Origin: Evansella tamaricis
GTDB taxonomy: Bacteria > Bacillota > Bacilli > Bacillales > Salisediminibacteriaceae
Assembly: GCF_019042215.1 (NCBI RefSeq)
Contig: NZ_JAHQCS010000068.1
Span: 1 to 41,493, forward strand
DNA: 41,493 bases
Direction of reading: 5' to 3'
Each line of letters starts with the position of its first letter. Positions within the stretch are counted from its first letter, which is position 1. The notes below the pieces were generated by a model, which was not told the origin of the DNA, searched no databases, and saw only the letters and a list, made by a program, of their open reading frames with translations. The position numbers and the translations under genes are program-made. Shown one piece after another: positions 17,357 through 27,900 of the stretch.

Positions 17357-19633
17357 ATGACTAACGTTGTGAAAATTTCAGTAAGAAATTTAGTAGAATA
17401 CGTGTATCTTAGTGGCAGTATTGAAACTGGATTCCGTTCTTCTTCTACGATGACAGAAGGCACAAGAATCCATCAGTTAATCCAAAAAGGTTACCGAGAA
17501 CACGATGAAAAGGAAGTGTATGTAGAAACAGATATTCCTTATGAAGATTTTGTTGTTCGAGTGGATGGACGTTGTGATGGACTACTGAAAGATGAGGAGT
17601 CTGTGACAATTGATGAAATAAAGTCTATAGTAAATTCATTAGATGATGTTGAGGAAGATACATATCCAGTCCATTGGGCACAGGCTATTTTTTATGCCTA
17701 TATTTATGCTGGTGACCATCATTTATCAGATTTGACGATTCAACTTACGTATGTACAGGTGAAAACACTGGAGCAGAAACAATTTCGTCGTATGATGACA
17801 TATGAGGAAATGAAATCATTCGTTTATGAGGTAATCGAGGAATATGCTATTTTTTTAAAAGTGAAGATAAAGCATAAGAATAAGCGAAATAAGACAAGTA
17901 AAACACTTGAGTTTCCGTTTAAAACATATAGGGAAGGTCAACGTAAGCTTGCAGGTGCCGTATATAAAACGATTGATGACAAAAAAACATTATTCGCAAG
18001 TGCTGCGACTGGGATAGGGAAAACAATATCTACTATCTTTCCTGCTGTAAAAGCGATTGGCGAAGGAAAACTGGAGAAAATGTTTTATTTGACTGCAAAA
18101 ACAATTACAAGAACAGCGGCAGAAGAAACATGTCAGCTATTGATTGATCACGGTCTAGATATGAAAGTGCTGACAATAACCGCCAAAGATAAAATTTGTT
18201 TTCAAGAGGAAACGATTTGTACAAGTGAAAATTGTCCATTTGCAGCTGGTTTTTATGACCGTATAAATGAGGCGATTATTGATATTTTGGAGCAGGAGAA
18301 GCTGATAAATCGAGGCATTATTGAACAATATGCTCGAAAGCATCAAGTTTGTCCTTTTGAATTTTCTATCGAACTTGCTTATGCAGTAGATACTGTCATT
18401 TGTGATTATAATTATATTTTTGACCCGAGAGTATCGTTGAAGCGGTTGATGGAAGATCAGAAAAAGAAAACGGCCATCCTAGTAGATGAAGCCCATAACT
18501 TAGTGGATCGTGCAAGGGAAATGTATTCTGCTACGATTCATAAATCCAACTTTTTGCAACTGCAAAGGTATTATAAAAATACTCCCCTTGCTATAGAGGC
18601 TAAAGCGATCAATGACTATTTATTGCAAGTGAAGAAGTCTGAGGAATATTTACGAAAGGATTTAGATGAAGAACTTGTTGCATTACTAGAAACATTCATC
18701 ATGCAAGCGGAGATACAACTGGTGAAGGTTGATCATGAATTGTTGCTAGACACGTATTTTGCCGCGCAAACTTTTATGAAAATTGCTAAACTTTACAATG
18801 AGCAATTCATTACATATGTTGAAGTTCATAAAAGCGAAGTGAAGATGAAGCTATTTTGCCTTGATCCATCTCAACAAATTCTTAAAATGGGGAAAGGATT
18901 TAGGAATAGGGTGTTCTTTTCAGCAACTTTAATACCTGCAGATTATTATAAAGAGTTACTTGGGGGACAATCGGAGGATTATGTTATCTCCATTCCATCC
19001 CCTTTTGCGAGAAAAAACATAGAGGTCATCATCCAACCATTATCGACGAGATATCGGGATAGGGAAAAGACAATGGCACCGATGGTACACTTTATCAAAG
19101 ATGTGATAGATAAGAAGGAAGGAAATTTCTTAGTCTTTTTTCCATCTTATCAATATATGAGAGACGCGTATGAGCAATTTACGGAGTATGGTTCAAGTGT
19201 GTCTACGATTATTCAGGATGCGGGAATGGCCGAAGAAGAGAGGGAATATTTTTTGGCACAATTTACATCTGAACGTGCCGAAAGATTGGTAGGTTTTGCT
19301 GTACTAGGAGGAATTTTTTCTGAAGGTGTTGACTTGAAAGGTGATCGATTGCAAGGTGTGATCGTCGTTGGGGTCGGCATGCAACAGATTGGTTTTGAAC
19401 GAAATATTATTAAAGACCATTTCCAATCGGTTGGAAAGAATGGCTTTGATTATGCTTATGTCTATCCTGGAATGAATAAAGTACTGCAAGCAGGTGGACG
19501 ACTGATTCGATCTGATTCGGATACTGGCATGATTGCCTTAATTGATGATCGGTTTTTACAGAAGAAGTATCAGGCGTTACTCCCTTATGAATGGCAGGAT
19601 TATAGTGTGGGTGCCCCAATTCGTCTCTTTTAA
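17357..19633 (+). CDS. XPD/DinG-like Fe-S helicase with N-terminal PD-(D/E)XK domain
   Basis: This 758-residue protein combines two parts. The N-terminal 180 residues look like a PD-(D/E)XK nuclease: GTRIHQ with H39, D74 in DGRCDGLL, and E87-I-K89 in TIDEIKS. The rest is a superfamily 2 helicase: Walker A SAATGIGKT (215-223), four Fe-S-type cysteines C281, C288, C293 and C332, the DEAH box (377-380), and a C-terminal helicase lobe ending with GGRLIRSDSDTGMIALIDDR (motif VI). It should unwind and possibly cut DNA during repair. The ATG at 17357 follows AGGTGAT; a TTG 45 nt upstream lacks a site. The gene stands alone. It is not the housekeeping exonuclease-type DinG, which has a different N-terminal domain. 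Confidence 0.9.
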   Translation: MTNVVKISVRNLVEYVYLSGSIETGFRSSSTMTEGTRIHQLIQKGYREHDEKEVYVETDIPYEDFVVRVDGRCDGLLKDEESVTIDEIKSIVNSLDDVEEDTYPVHWAQAIFYAYIYAGDHHLSDLTIQLTYVQVKTLEQKQFRRMMTYEEMKSFVYEVIEEYAIFLKVKIKHKNKRNKTSKTLEFPFKTYREGQRKLAGAVYKTIDDKKTLFASAATGIGKTISTIFPAVKAIGEGKLEKMFYLTAKTITRTAAEETCQLLIDHGLDMKVLTITAKDKICFQEETICTSENCPFAAGFYDRINEAIIDILEQEKLINRGIIEQYARKHQVCPFEFSIELAYAVDTVICDYNYIFDPRVSLKRLMEDQKKKTAILVDEAHNLVDRAREMYSATIHKSNFLQLQRYYKNTPLAIEAKAINDYLLQVKKSEEYLRKDLDEELVALLETFIMQAEIQLVKVDHELLLDTYFAAQTFMKIAKLYNEQFITYVEVHKSEVKMKLFCLDPSQQILKMGKGFRNRVFFSATLIPADYYKELLGGQSEDYVISIPSPFARKNIEVIIQPLSTRYRDREKTMAPMVHFIKDVIDKKEGNFLVFFPSYQYMRDAYEQFTEYGSSVSTIIQDAGMAEEEREYFLAQFTSERAERLVGFAVLGGIFSEGVDLKGDRLQGVIVVGVGMQQIGFERNIIKDHFQSVGKNGFDYAYVYPGMNKVLQAGGRLIRSDSDTGMIALIDDRFLQKKYQALLPYEWQDYSVGAPIRLF

Positions 19634-19972
19634 TATAAAAGTCTAAAAATGTTAAAAGTAAAGGTATGACATATAGTGAAAAGTTAGTGAGGGGAAGTTG
19701 ATAAAAATGACATAGAAAAATATAATAATATTTTTACATAAATTCAATTATCTTAAGTACGTGCATCGCTATTGATATAGATACGGAAGAAGAAGGGGAC
19801 GGACTTTGGAATATAATACTTGCAAGTAACTAGCCAAGACACGATTTATGTGGACTTGGCTTTTAGCTGTTGGAAGTTGTCAGTAAAAATGCTTCTATAT
19901 TGCATATCCACTTATAAAATAGATAATATACCTGAACGGAACTACCCTTAAAACAATAATATTTTTAATTAA
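19634..19972. other. Gap between the helicase and the DUF2975 gene
   Basis: No gene is seen. It holds one terminator hairpin (19832-19864) and an A/T-rich promoter-like region with three copies of AAACAATAA near its right edge. Confidence 0.45.
19832..19864 (+). terminator. Intrinsic terminator
   Basis: AGCCAAG (19832-19838) pairs perfectly with CTTGGCT (19855-19861), followed by TTT. It sits about 200 nt after the helicase stop. Confidence 0.65.
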
Positions 19973-20001
19973 AACAATAAATATTTATTGTTAAACAATA
20001 A
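19973..20001. promoter_or_regulatory. Overlapping palindromes, probable operator
   Basis: AACAATAAATATTTATTGTT (19973-19992) is a perfect 20-bp palindrome, and it overlaps TTATTGTT-A-AACAATAA (19985-20001). A further AAACAATAAT half-site lies at about 19951. They are 48-76 nt before the DUF2975 start, so they are a good binding site for the HTH protein encoded by the second gene of the pair. Confidence 0.55.
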
Positions 20002-20048
20002 TTTGTATGATAAATTTATATGGAGATTATAGTGAAGAGGTGCTTTTG

Positions 20049-20540
20049 ATGAAACGAGGTTCAACGCTCTTTCTAAAAATAGCTGTTATTTGTATTGGGA
20101 TTCCAGTTCTTGCTTTGTGTATTTTTTTATTGCCTCAAATTGGGAAGGAGGCAATAGAAGCAGTTGATAAAGGTTCCACAGTGGCATACATGGTATTTGG
20201 TATTTTAGGAATAATGTATGGTTCCACGATCCCGTTTTATTTCGCATTGTACCAAGCACTTAACCTTTTAAACTACATAGACAAAAATCATGCATTTTCC
20301 GAATTATCTGTAACAGCACTAAAAAAAATCAAAATTTGTGCACTGATCATTAGTGGCTTCTATGTCATGGCCATTCCATTTGTTTATATCATTGCAGAGA
20401 TAGATGATGCACCGGGGCTCATCATTGTTGGATTGATCATGATATTTGCACCGTTGGTAATTGCAGTCTTTGCTGCTGTTCTCCAAAGACTCCTACAAGA
20501 AGCAATCACAATAAAATCAGAAAATGATTTAACGGTTTGA
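20049..20540 (+). CDS. DUF2975 membrane protein (YoaS-like)
   Basis: This 163-residue protein has four hydrophobic segments (FLKIAVICIGIPVLALCIFL, then YMVFGILGIMYGSTIPFYF, ICALIISGFYVMAIPFVYII and LIIVGLIMIFAPLVIAVFAA). This is the DUF2975 pattern of B. subtilis YoaS. Its function is unknown; it may act with the small HTH protein that follows 9 nt later. The ATG at 20049 has GAAGAGGT upstream; an ATG at 20007 is in an A/T-rich stretch without a site. The pair is typical of Bacilli and is probably self-regulated through the palindromes upstream. Confidence 0.85.
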   Translation: MKRGSTLFLKIAVICIGIPVLALCIFLLPQIGKEAIEAVDKGSTVAYMVFGILGIMYGSTIPFYFALYQALNLLNYIDKNHAFSELSVTALKKIKICALIISGFYVMAIPFVYIIAEIDDAPGLIIVGLIMIFAPLVIAVFAAVLQRLLQEAITIKSENDLTV

Positions 20541-20549
20541 GGTGAAATA

Positions 20550-20765
20550 ATGGGGATTATCATCAATATTGATGTGATGTTGGCGAAAAGAAAAATGAGT
20601 GTAACAGAACTTTCGGAGAGAGTTGGCATTACGATGGCTAACCTTTCCATACTAAAAAATGGAAAGGCAAAGGCGATACGTTTTTCCACTTTGGAAGCTA
20701 TTTGTGACGCCTTAGATTGTCAGCCAGGAGATATTCTCGAATATGAAAGTGAAAAGGAAGAATAA
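20550..20765 (+). CDS. Small HTH regulator (YozG-like, Cro/CI type)
   Basis: The product has 71 residues and is almost entirely a helix-turn-helix domain: KMSVTELSERVGITMANLSI then KNGKAKAIRFSTLEAICDAL, closing with CQPGDILEY. This is the HTH_26 pattern of YozG, partner of YoaS. The start follows GAGGTG and lies 9 nt after the DUF2975 stop, so the genes are translated as a unit. It probably binds the palindromes upstream of the operon and, with the membrane protein, senses some envelope signal; this role is inference. Confidence 0.9.
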   Translation: MGIIINIDVMLAKRKMSVTELSERVGITMANLSILKNGKAKAIRFSTLEAICDALDCQPGDILEYESEKEE

Positions 20766-20801
20766 TTATATAGAAAATAACTTATAAAGGGGCCATTGTG
20801 A

Positions 20802-21224
20802 ATGAAAAAATTATCCATGTTTTTGGTGTTCCTTGTTATTTTATCAGCTTGTGCCGTCCATTCTGCTACTCCAATGAAGCCCAATCCTAATTCCATGGTA
20901 TTAAATATTAGAAATAACGCAAATTTTGATTATTATACAATAGAAGTGAATGTTCAATCTGAAAATGCAATAAACTCAGGTGGGGTAATGTACGCTGATG
21001 GTTCCAAAATAGAAAAAGGGGATATACTTGGATTTGAATACATTGATAAAGTAGACTTTCAATTGATAGGGGAAAAATCTTTTGTGGTGGTGTTACAGGA
21101 TAAGGACCAACTAAATCAAGTACACCTGGAGCCCTTCACCATCGAATTGGCCGCAAATACAGATTTTCTTTTTGAAATAACCGGTGATTCCATGGAAGAC
21201 GTTGAAATTAGACAAATAAAATAG
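20802..21224 (+). CDS. Small lipoprotein of unknown function
   Basis: A 140-residue protein with a lipoprotein signal: KKLSMFLVFLVILSAC, where LSAC is the lipobox and C17 the lipidation site. The mature part is beta-rich (NFDYYTIEVNVQSEN, FVVVLQDKDQLNQV) with no recognised domain. It should sit on the outer face of the membrane. An AAAGGGG-like site precedes the ATG by about 9 nt. It follows the yozG-like gene by 36 nt and may belong to the same transcript. I do not recognise the family. Confidence 0.8.
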   Translation: MKKLSMFLVFLVILSACAVHSATPMKPNPNSMVLNIRNNANFDYYTIEVNVQSENAINSGGVMYADGSKIEKGDILGFEYIDKVDFQLIGEKSFVVVLQDKDQLNQVHLEPFTIELAANTDFLFEITGDSMEDVEIRQIK

Positions 21225-21237
21225 TAGAACTTCACAA

Positions 21238-21275
21238 GGGGAACTTCCGATACAAGGAGGTTCTCCATTTATTTT
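21238..21275. terminator. Terminator shared by convergent genes
   Basis: GGGGAACTTCC (21238-21248) pairs with GGAGGTTCTCC (21256-21266), 11 bp with two G-U pairs, followed by ATTTATTTT on the plus strand. The lipoprotein and the minus-strand small gene converge on it. Confidence 0.7.
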
Positions 21276-21279
21276 CTAG

Positions 21280-21519
21280 TTAAAACGTTAATACGTTGTT
21301 GCGATCATCTGGATGCAGTACAAAAGCAAAATTAGTAGTCATAAAGGATACTAGTTTATAAGGGTTTCCTTGCAATAAAATACTACCATTCACTTCATAA
21401 AGAATAAAATTATAATCATCGGTATTTTCATATAGTAGTGTACCAACGTTGAAGATTATATCCTCTTCGTTTTCATCTACCACATTCATAAGGATAATAT
21501 GTCTTTTAAATTTATCCAA
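21280..21519 (-). CDS. Small hypothetical protein (79 aa)
   Basis: An open frame with a TTG start, preceded by AAGGGG about 6 nt upstream on the minus strand. The sequence (HIILMNVVDENEEDIIFNVG, then DDYNFILYEVNGSILL) looks like a real acidic, beta-rich soluble protein and not a shadow. No domain is recognised and no signal peptide is present. It converges with the lipoprotein gene. The non-standard start and short length keep confidence moderate. Confidence 0.5.
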   Translation of the reverse strand: MDKFKRHIILMNVVDENEEDIIFNVGTLLYENTDDYNFILYEVNGSILLQGNPYKLVSFMTTNFAFVLHPDDRNNVLTF

Positions 21520-21959
21520 GTTTTCCCCTTGTATTCATTTTCAACTTTTTCATGATCCTTCCATAATGTAACTAGTAAGCTAATATTAAGTATTCAGGTC
21601 TCTGCATAGCATGGTTAACTGGAACAAACGAAATGTATTAACTTAAAGTAACGGCAAAGTAGTGTTTCTAAGAGTGTCCCTGCTATAAAAAAAATCACTA
21701 ATTTGTTAAATGAAGAAGAAGGATTTTTCTCATCTTTGTCGAATTGTGACAAAATAAGTAAAAACTTGGAACATTCAGAAGAAAAAAGATTCGCTTTTTC
21801 GAGCCGGACGATTAGGTTAAGTTCTTCTTTATTGGTTTTGTAAAGATGTGATCGTTTTTCTCTATAAGTTTTTTACATATTACAGACACTGATGTAATAC
21901 GAAATTATTTGGAAAATAAATAGTAGGATGAGATTCTTTATTTTAAGGAGAGATAAGAA
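21520..21959. other. Upstream region of the adhesin gene
   Basis: About 440 nt of A/T-rich non-coding DNA. The only structure I see is an inverted repeat TATTAC/GTAATA (21879-21884, 21894-21899), a possible operator about 60 nt before the adhesin start. A clear promoter was not identified. Confidence 0.4.
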
Positions 21960-24900
21960 ATGAAAAGAGGTTTAAGTATTTTTTTACTTTGGTTGATGTT
22001 ATTCTACACGATGTCTAGTAGCATAATGCCATCTTATGCTATAACACCAGATGATCAACCTAGTGTTATTAAGGATGTAAGCTTAATTGATGAAGAAGGT
22101 AATATCGTAAACTACGATACTCCCAAAACAGATTCAAAGGTATATATACAGGTTCAATGGTCTGTTTCGGGTAAAGATGTTAATGAAGGTGATACAGAAA
22201 AATTCACCTTACCAAATGAAGTCGATATTTTAGAAGTGCAAAATGGAGTTTTACTTGAGGATAAACTAAATGAGGAAGTTGGATCATTTGAAGCTTTAAT
22301 GGATGATACAGTTGTATTGACGTTTAACCAGCGTATTGAAGAACTGGAAGAGGCAACAGGTACTTTCTCTTTTGAAGTTAACCTTTCACTTGAGGAAAAA
22401 AAAGGGAGTGTAGAAGAAGAAGTAGTTATTGAAGGTGAAACGGATACATATGAGAAAGATAACATTACTTTTTTATCTACAACAGGGGAACAACCATATC
22501 CAGAAAATCTCCTAATAGAAGTCTCGTTAAAGGAAATACTGGAAGATGGCAACACGAGAGATCTCGAACCAAATGAAGAAATAATTGTTCAAAGTCCTTA
22601 TAATGATTTTAATTTAAAGTTAAATTATCGATTTGAATTACCAAATAACCACACATATAGAGATGGCTCTATTTATACAATAGAAGTGCCAAAGCATTTT
22701 ACTATTCCAGTAGTTATAGACCCTGAACCTTTAGTCAGGGGGGATGGACAGGTTTTCGGAAGTTTTATTACAGAAGGAAATAAAATCTTGATTACGTTTA
22801 ATGAAAACGTCCAATATGAATCAAATATAATTGGCTACATATCTCTTTCATCATCATTTGATAAGAACTATGATGGTCCCGCGTTAGGTGAGCCTATTTC
22901 GATACCATTAAGTAATGGAGAAACTACAGAATTCCCGGTTCGTTTTGTCCCAGATGGTTCGGCGATTGAGAAGAACGGAGTACCAAACAAGGTTTACAAT
23001 ACGGATACAATTGAATGGACAATTGATATTAATAAGAACTTACAAGTACTAGAAGATGTAGTTTTAGATGATGTGTTAACGGAAGGTGATCACCAATATA
23101 TAGAGGGTTCAATGCGTTTTTATCAGTTAGTCATGAATGCAAATGGCACAGTGGTGGATGTCATTGAATTAACGGAATATGAAAATACCACATTTCCTAT
23201 CGAGTTTGACAAGATTGAGCAAGCATATCGAATTGTTTATGAAACTGAGATTCTAGATAACGTTGGTGAAAGATATAGAAATGTGGCAACATTAAATGGG
23301 ACTAATATGTCACAGGTTGAAGCTTCTGCATCAGTATCAGTTTCACGTGGTAAACCATTAGAAAAAGGTGCTGTTGCATATAATAATGTAACACAAACAA
23401 TTACTTGGACAATTAAATATAATTATGATGAAAAAGTAATTCCAGTTCAGAGTGCAAAATTGACCGATAAATTAGGTAATAATCAAGTATTAGTAGGAAA
23501 TAGCTTTGTGGTAGAAGAGGTTGACATTGACTCAGATGATGGGAGTGTAATCGGAACAACGATTATACCAGAAGACGCATATGTGATTCATCAAACTCCT
23601 GATGGATTTGAGTTCACATTCGAAGAAGGAATTGATCGGGCATATAACATAACTTATGAGACAACTGTAGATGAACGTGTTCTTGATAATGTCTTGATTG
23701 AGAATACCGTAGAAGATGATTACAATAATTCAACTACTGGTCAACAGACAATACATCAAGGTGTCTTTATTAAATCACACACTGGTAATACAAATTACAA
23801 AACTAAAGAGACAAACTGGCAAATTTTAATTAATCGAGATGAACAACCCATGAACAATATGGTTGTTATAGATACTTTACCAAATGGATTCACTCCAAAA
23901 AATATTCAATTAACCCATGATGGTAATACATGGGATGAAGGTGAAGAATATATTTTTGAATATGATAATGGAGTGATGCGTTTTGAAATGATGGAACCAG
24001 TTACGAAACGTGTATACATTAGGTATACTACTGAAATTAACTTTGATGATGTTGATCCAAGTTTAACAACCTACAGAAATAATGCAACTCTTGAGTGGGA
24101 ACCAGAAGGGGAAACAGAAACTTACACGAAATCTGCATCAGCAACATTTGATCCAGATAATTATACTAAGAACAATGGTTTTAAACATGGTAGTTATAAT
24201 GCCCTCACTAAAGAAATCACATGGCAAATTGGACTTAACTACAATAATCAATCCCTAAGTAATGTCGTGCTAGAAGATATTATTCAAGGTAATCAAAATT
24301 TTGATATTAGTAATTTACGTGTGTATGAAATGATTTTAACTGGAGAAGTGGATGGCTATGACGTAGGTAATGAAGTGACATCAGATTTTATCATAAATAA
24401 CGTAACAAGTTCGAACGATGAACCTGGATTCGAAGTAGAGTTTGGAAGTATAAATTCTGGGTACTTGATCGAATACACTACGGACCTAAATGGTGAACAA
24501 ATTGAAGCAACGTATAACAATGATGTCAATATATCAAGTGATAATTCCGATGATATTCATTTACCAGCCTCTGTTAGTATTAGTTATGGTGGGGAATACA
24601 CAAATAAACAGGCACAGCAAAACGCATTTAATCCCCGAGTTGTTAACTGGGTGGTTCGAATAAATTATTCTCAGTCTGAAGTAAATCAATTATCATTAAC
24701 GGATACCCCAAGTATTAACCAGACTGTTCTTACGGACACAATAAAAATATTTGGTACAACGGTAACTGAAAATAGTATTACTAAAAACTCCACTGACTTA
24801 CTTGTTGAAGGGGAGGATTATACTTTAACAATGGTAGAAGACAGTGAAGGGCAAGAATCATTTACGATAGACTTTCTAGAGGAAACCATTAATCGAGCTT

Positions 24901-27900
24901 ATATATTAGAATATGATACTTATATTCTATATGCTGGGGATGGAACTATCTCCAATACACTTCACTTTGATGCAGTTGAAATTGTTGACAACGAAGAGGA
25001 TGGTAGTTTTAACACCAATATCAATTTTTCACAAATTAGTGGTGGAATTGAAGGTGAAGTTGGGAGTCTAGAAGTTGTAAAAGTTGACTATGACGACGAT
25101 GAAAATACACTTTCAGGGGCCGTTTTTGAATTATATGACGAATCAGGTGCCGTGTTACTGAAATCAGGTATAACAAATGAAGATGGTAAGGTTAAATTTA
25201 ATAATTTACTCTATGCTAACTATCAACTAAAAGAGGCAGAAGCACCAGATGGTTATGTTGTAGGGATTCAAGACCAACAAACTGTCACTATTAATGAAGC
25301 TGTAGAAACAGTGACGATAGCCAATAAAGAAATAAAACGCCATGTGCAACTAACGAAGGTGGATGGTTATGATAATTCGCCACTTGAAGGCGTAATTTTT
25401 GAATTAAGAAGAGCGGATGGTACCATCGTTGACCACCTGAATGAATCAGATTTAACAACAGATGAAAACGGTCAAATCTATATTGAAGACCTTGAGCCGA
25501 ATAATTATTATTTTGTGGAACTACAACCAAAAGTTCACTATCAAGAGAATGAGAGAGAGTATTCATTTACAATAGAGCCTTTACAAACTGATATTGATCA
25601 ACTGACCATTGAAAATGAGTTAATACCTGGAACGGTGACAATTACTAAGGTGGATAAAGATCGACCAGAGGATGGATTATCAGATGCAATTTTTGAGATT
25701 AGTGATGAAAATAATCGAGTAGTTGATACGGTGACTACTGGTGTAGATGGAATTGGAGTATCGCATGATTTACGTCCTGGAGAGTATACTCTTAAAGAGG
25801 TTGCTGCACCATTTGGTTTTAATCGTTCTGAAGAGGCAGAAGCTGGGATCGTCTTTACGATTGAAAAAAGTCAAGAGACTTCACTTAAAATAGATACAAT
25901 TACTAATGAAGTAAAAACAGCAGATCTAGAAATAATTAAACGTGGTGAAATAAGTGAAAGGTTACTTCCTGGAGCGTTGTTCGAGCTAGAATATGTATCC
26001 GGTGATTATGCACATCTTGATTTCATTGTCCAAACAGGAACAACTGGAGTAGATGGTAGAGTACAATTTGAAAATCTAAAACCAGGAACATATGAACTAA
26101 GAGAGCTTGAAGCACCACCTGGGCATATTAAAAGTGATCCACTAGAAATCGAATTGACATTAGCACATGTTAATAACAATCAGGTAGTACAGCGTGAAGT
26201 TAGAAACTCTCCCTTTGCTGAGGTGCGATTGACTAAAGAAGATGCTGATACAGGATATCTCTTAGAAGGCGCTATTTTTGATGTTATTACAATGGAAGGC
26301 GTAGAAGTCGAAGGGTTTACAGGATTTACTACGAATAGTGATGGAGAAATCCGTATCGGAGGGTTACCGGTCGGAGATTATCAATTAAAGGAAACAAATG
26401 CACCATATGGTTATAACATTATAGATGATGGTATAACAGAACCATTCACTATTAGCGAAACAACTGAGACAGAAATTATTACTATTGAACCAGTAGAAAA
26501 CGAGATTATTCGCGGAGATGTTACGCTCATTAAACGTGATGGAGATACAGAAATACCATTAGCTGACGTTACCTTTACATTACGTGGAGAGGATCTACTA
26601 CATGATGGGGAATATGGTGAGACAACTCATACAACGAATGAAAATGGAGAAATACATGTAGAAAACTTACGACCTGGAAAGTATATGTTCGAAGAAGTTG
26701 CTCCACTTGATGGGTATCAAGGACAATGGGCCGTTCATTTAGGTAGTTTTGAGATTGAACTAAACCCAACCGAAACTGTGGAAGTAGAAATAGAGAATTA
26801 TCAATTAGTAGACTTTGAAATTGTGAAATATTGGAATGACACAGATGAAGAAACACGTCCAGATGAAGTGACCATACGTGTTTTACAAAATGGTAGGTTC
26901 CTCTTTGAAGAAACTATGACTAAATCAAACAACTGGAATATTGAGATTACAGGTTTAGATGCTGTTGATGAAAATGGGGAGAAATACACGTATACAATTG
27001 AAGAACCACCAGTTGATGGATACATTCTGGAAAGTTTAACAGGGAACAGCAATGATGGGTTTATCATTCGAAATGTTCAAGCAATGGATTTAACTGCATC
27101 AAAAATTTGGAAAGATGAACCGGGAACTGCTCAACGGGCTACAGTTTCTGTGGACCTTTACCGAAATGGTGTATTACACCGAAGTGGTGAAATAAGAGAG
27201 AGTTCTGACTGGAAGTTTGTATTTACTGATTTACCAATATTTGATGAGGCAGGGAATCATTATTACTATACGATTGGAGAAAGATCAGTTCCAGGATACG
27301 ATATGGAAGAAATAATCCCCACCGATTCGGGGTTTGAGATTACCAATGTAAGAGCTGGAGAAACAGTAGTAAGTGGAGAAAAGATTTGGTTAGATGATGA
27401 TTCAGAAGACCGTCCAGAATTCATTACAGTTCACCTATTACGAAATGGAGGTCCAATCCCAATCGATGAGCAAGAAGTGACAGCGGATACTGATTGGGCG
27501 TTTAGTTTTGAAGGTTTGGACGAATTTGATGATCAAGGGGTACCGTATTCGTACACAGTAGAAGAAGATCCTGTAGAAGGATATGAAACAACGATAAATG
27601 GATATACGATTACGAATCTACGAGTGGGAGAAATAGACGTAAGGGGTGAAAAGATTTGGTTAGATGATGATTCAGAAGATCGCCCAGAATCCATAACAGT
27701 TCATCTATTCCAAAATGGGGACCATATCGATGAGCAAGAAGTGACAGGTGATGCTAATTGGGAATTTTCATTCTCGAATTTAGCAGAATTTGATAATCAA
27801 GGTAAAGCGTATACCTACAGAGTAGAAGAATATCCTGTAGATGGATATGCTACAACAATAGATGGCTATACGATTACGAATCTACGAGTGGGAGAAATAG

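Noticed and set aside
22154-22555. 133-codon open frame antisense to the adhesin
   Set aside because: Serine-rich shadow of the acidic, repetitive coding strand; no ribosome binding site. Other antisense frames within the adhesin were dropped for the same reason.
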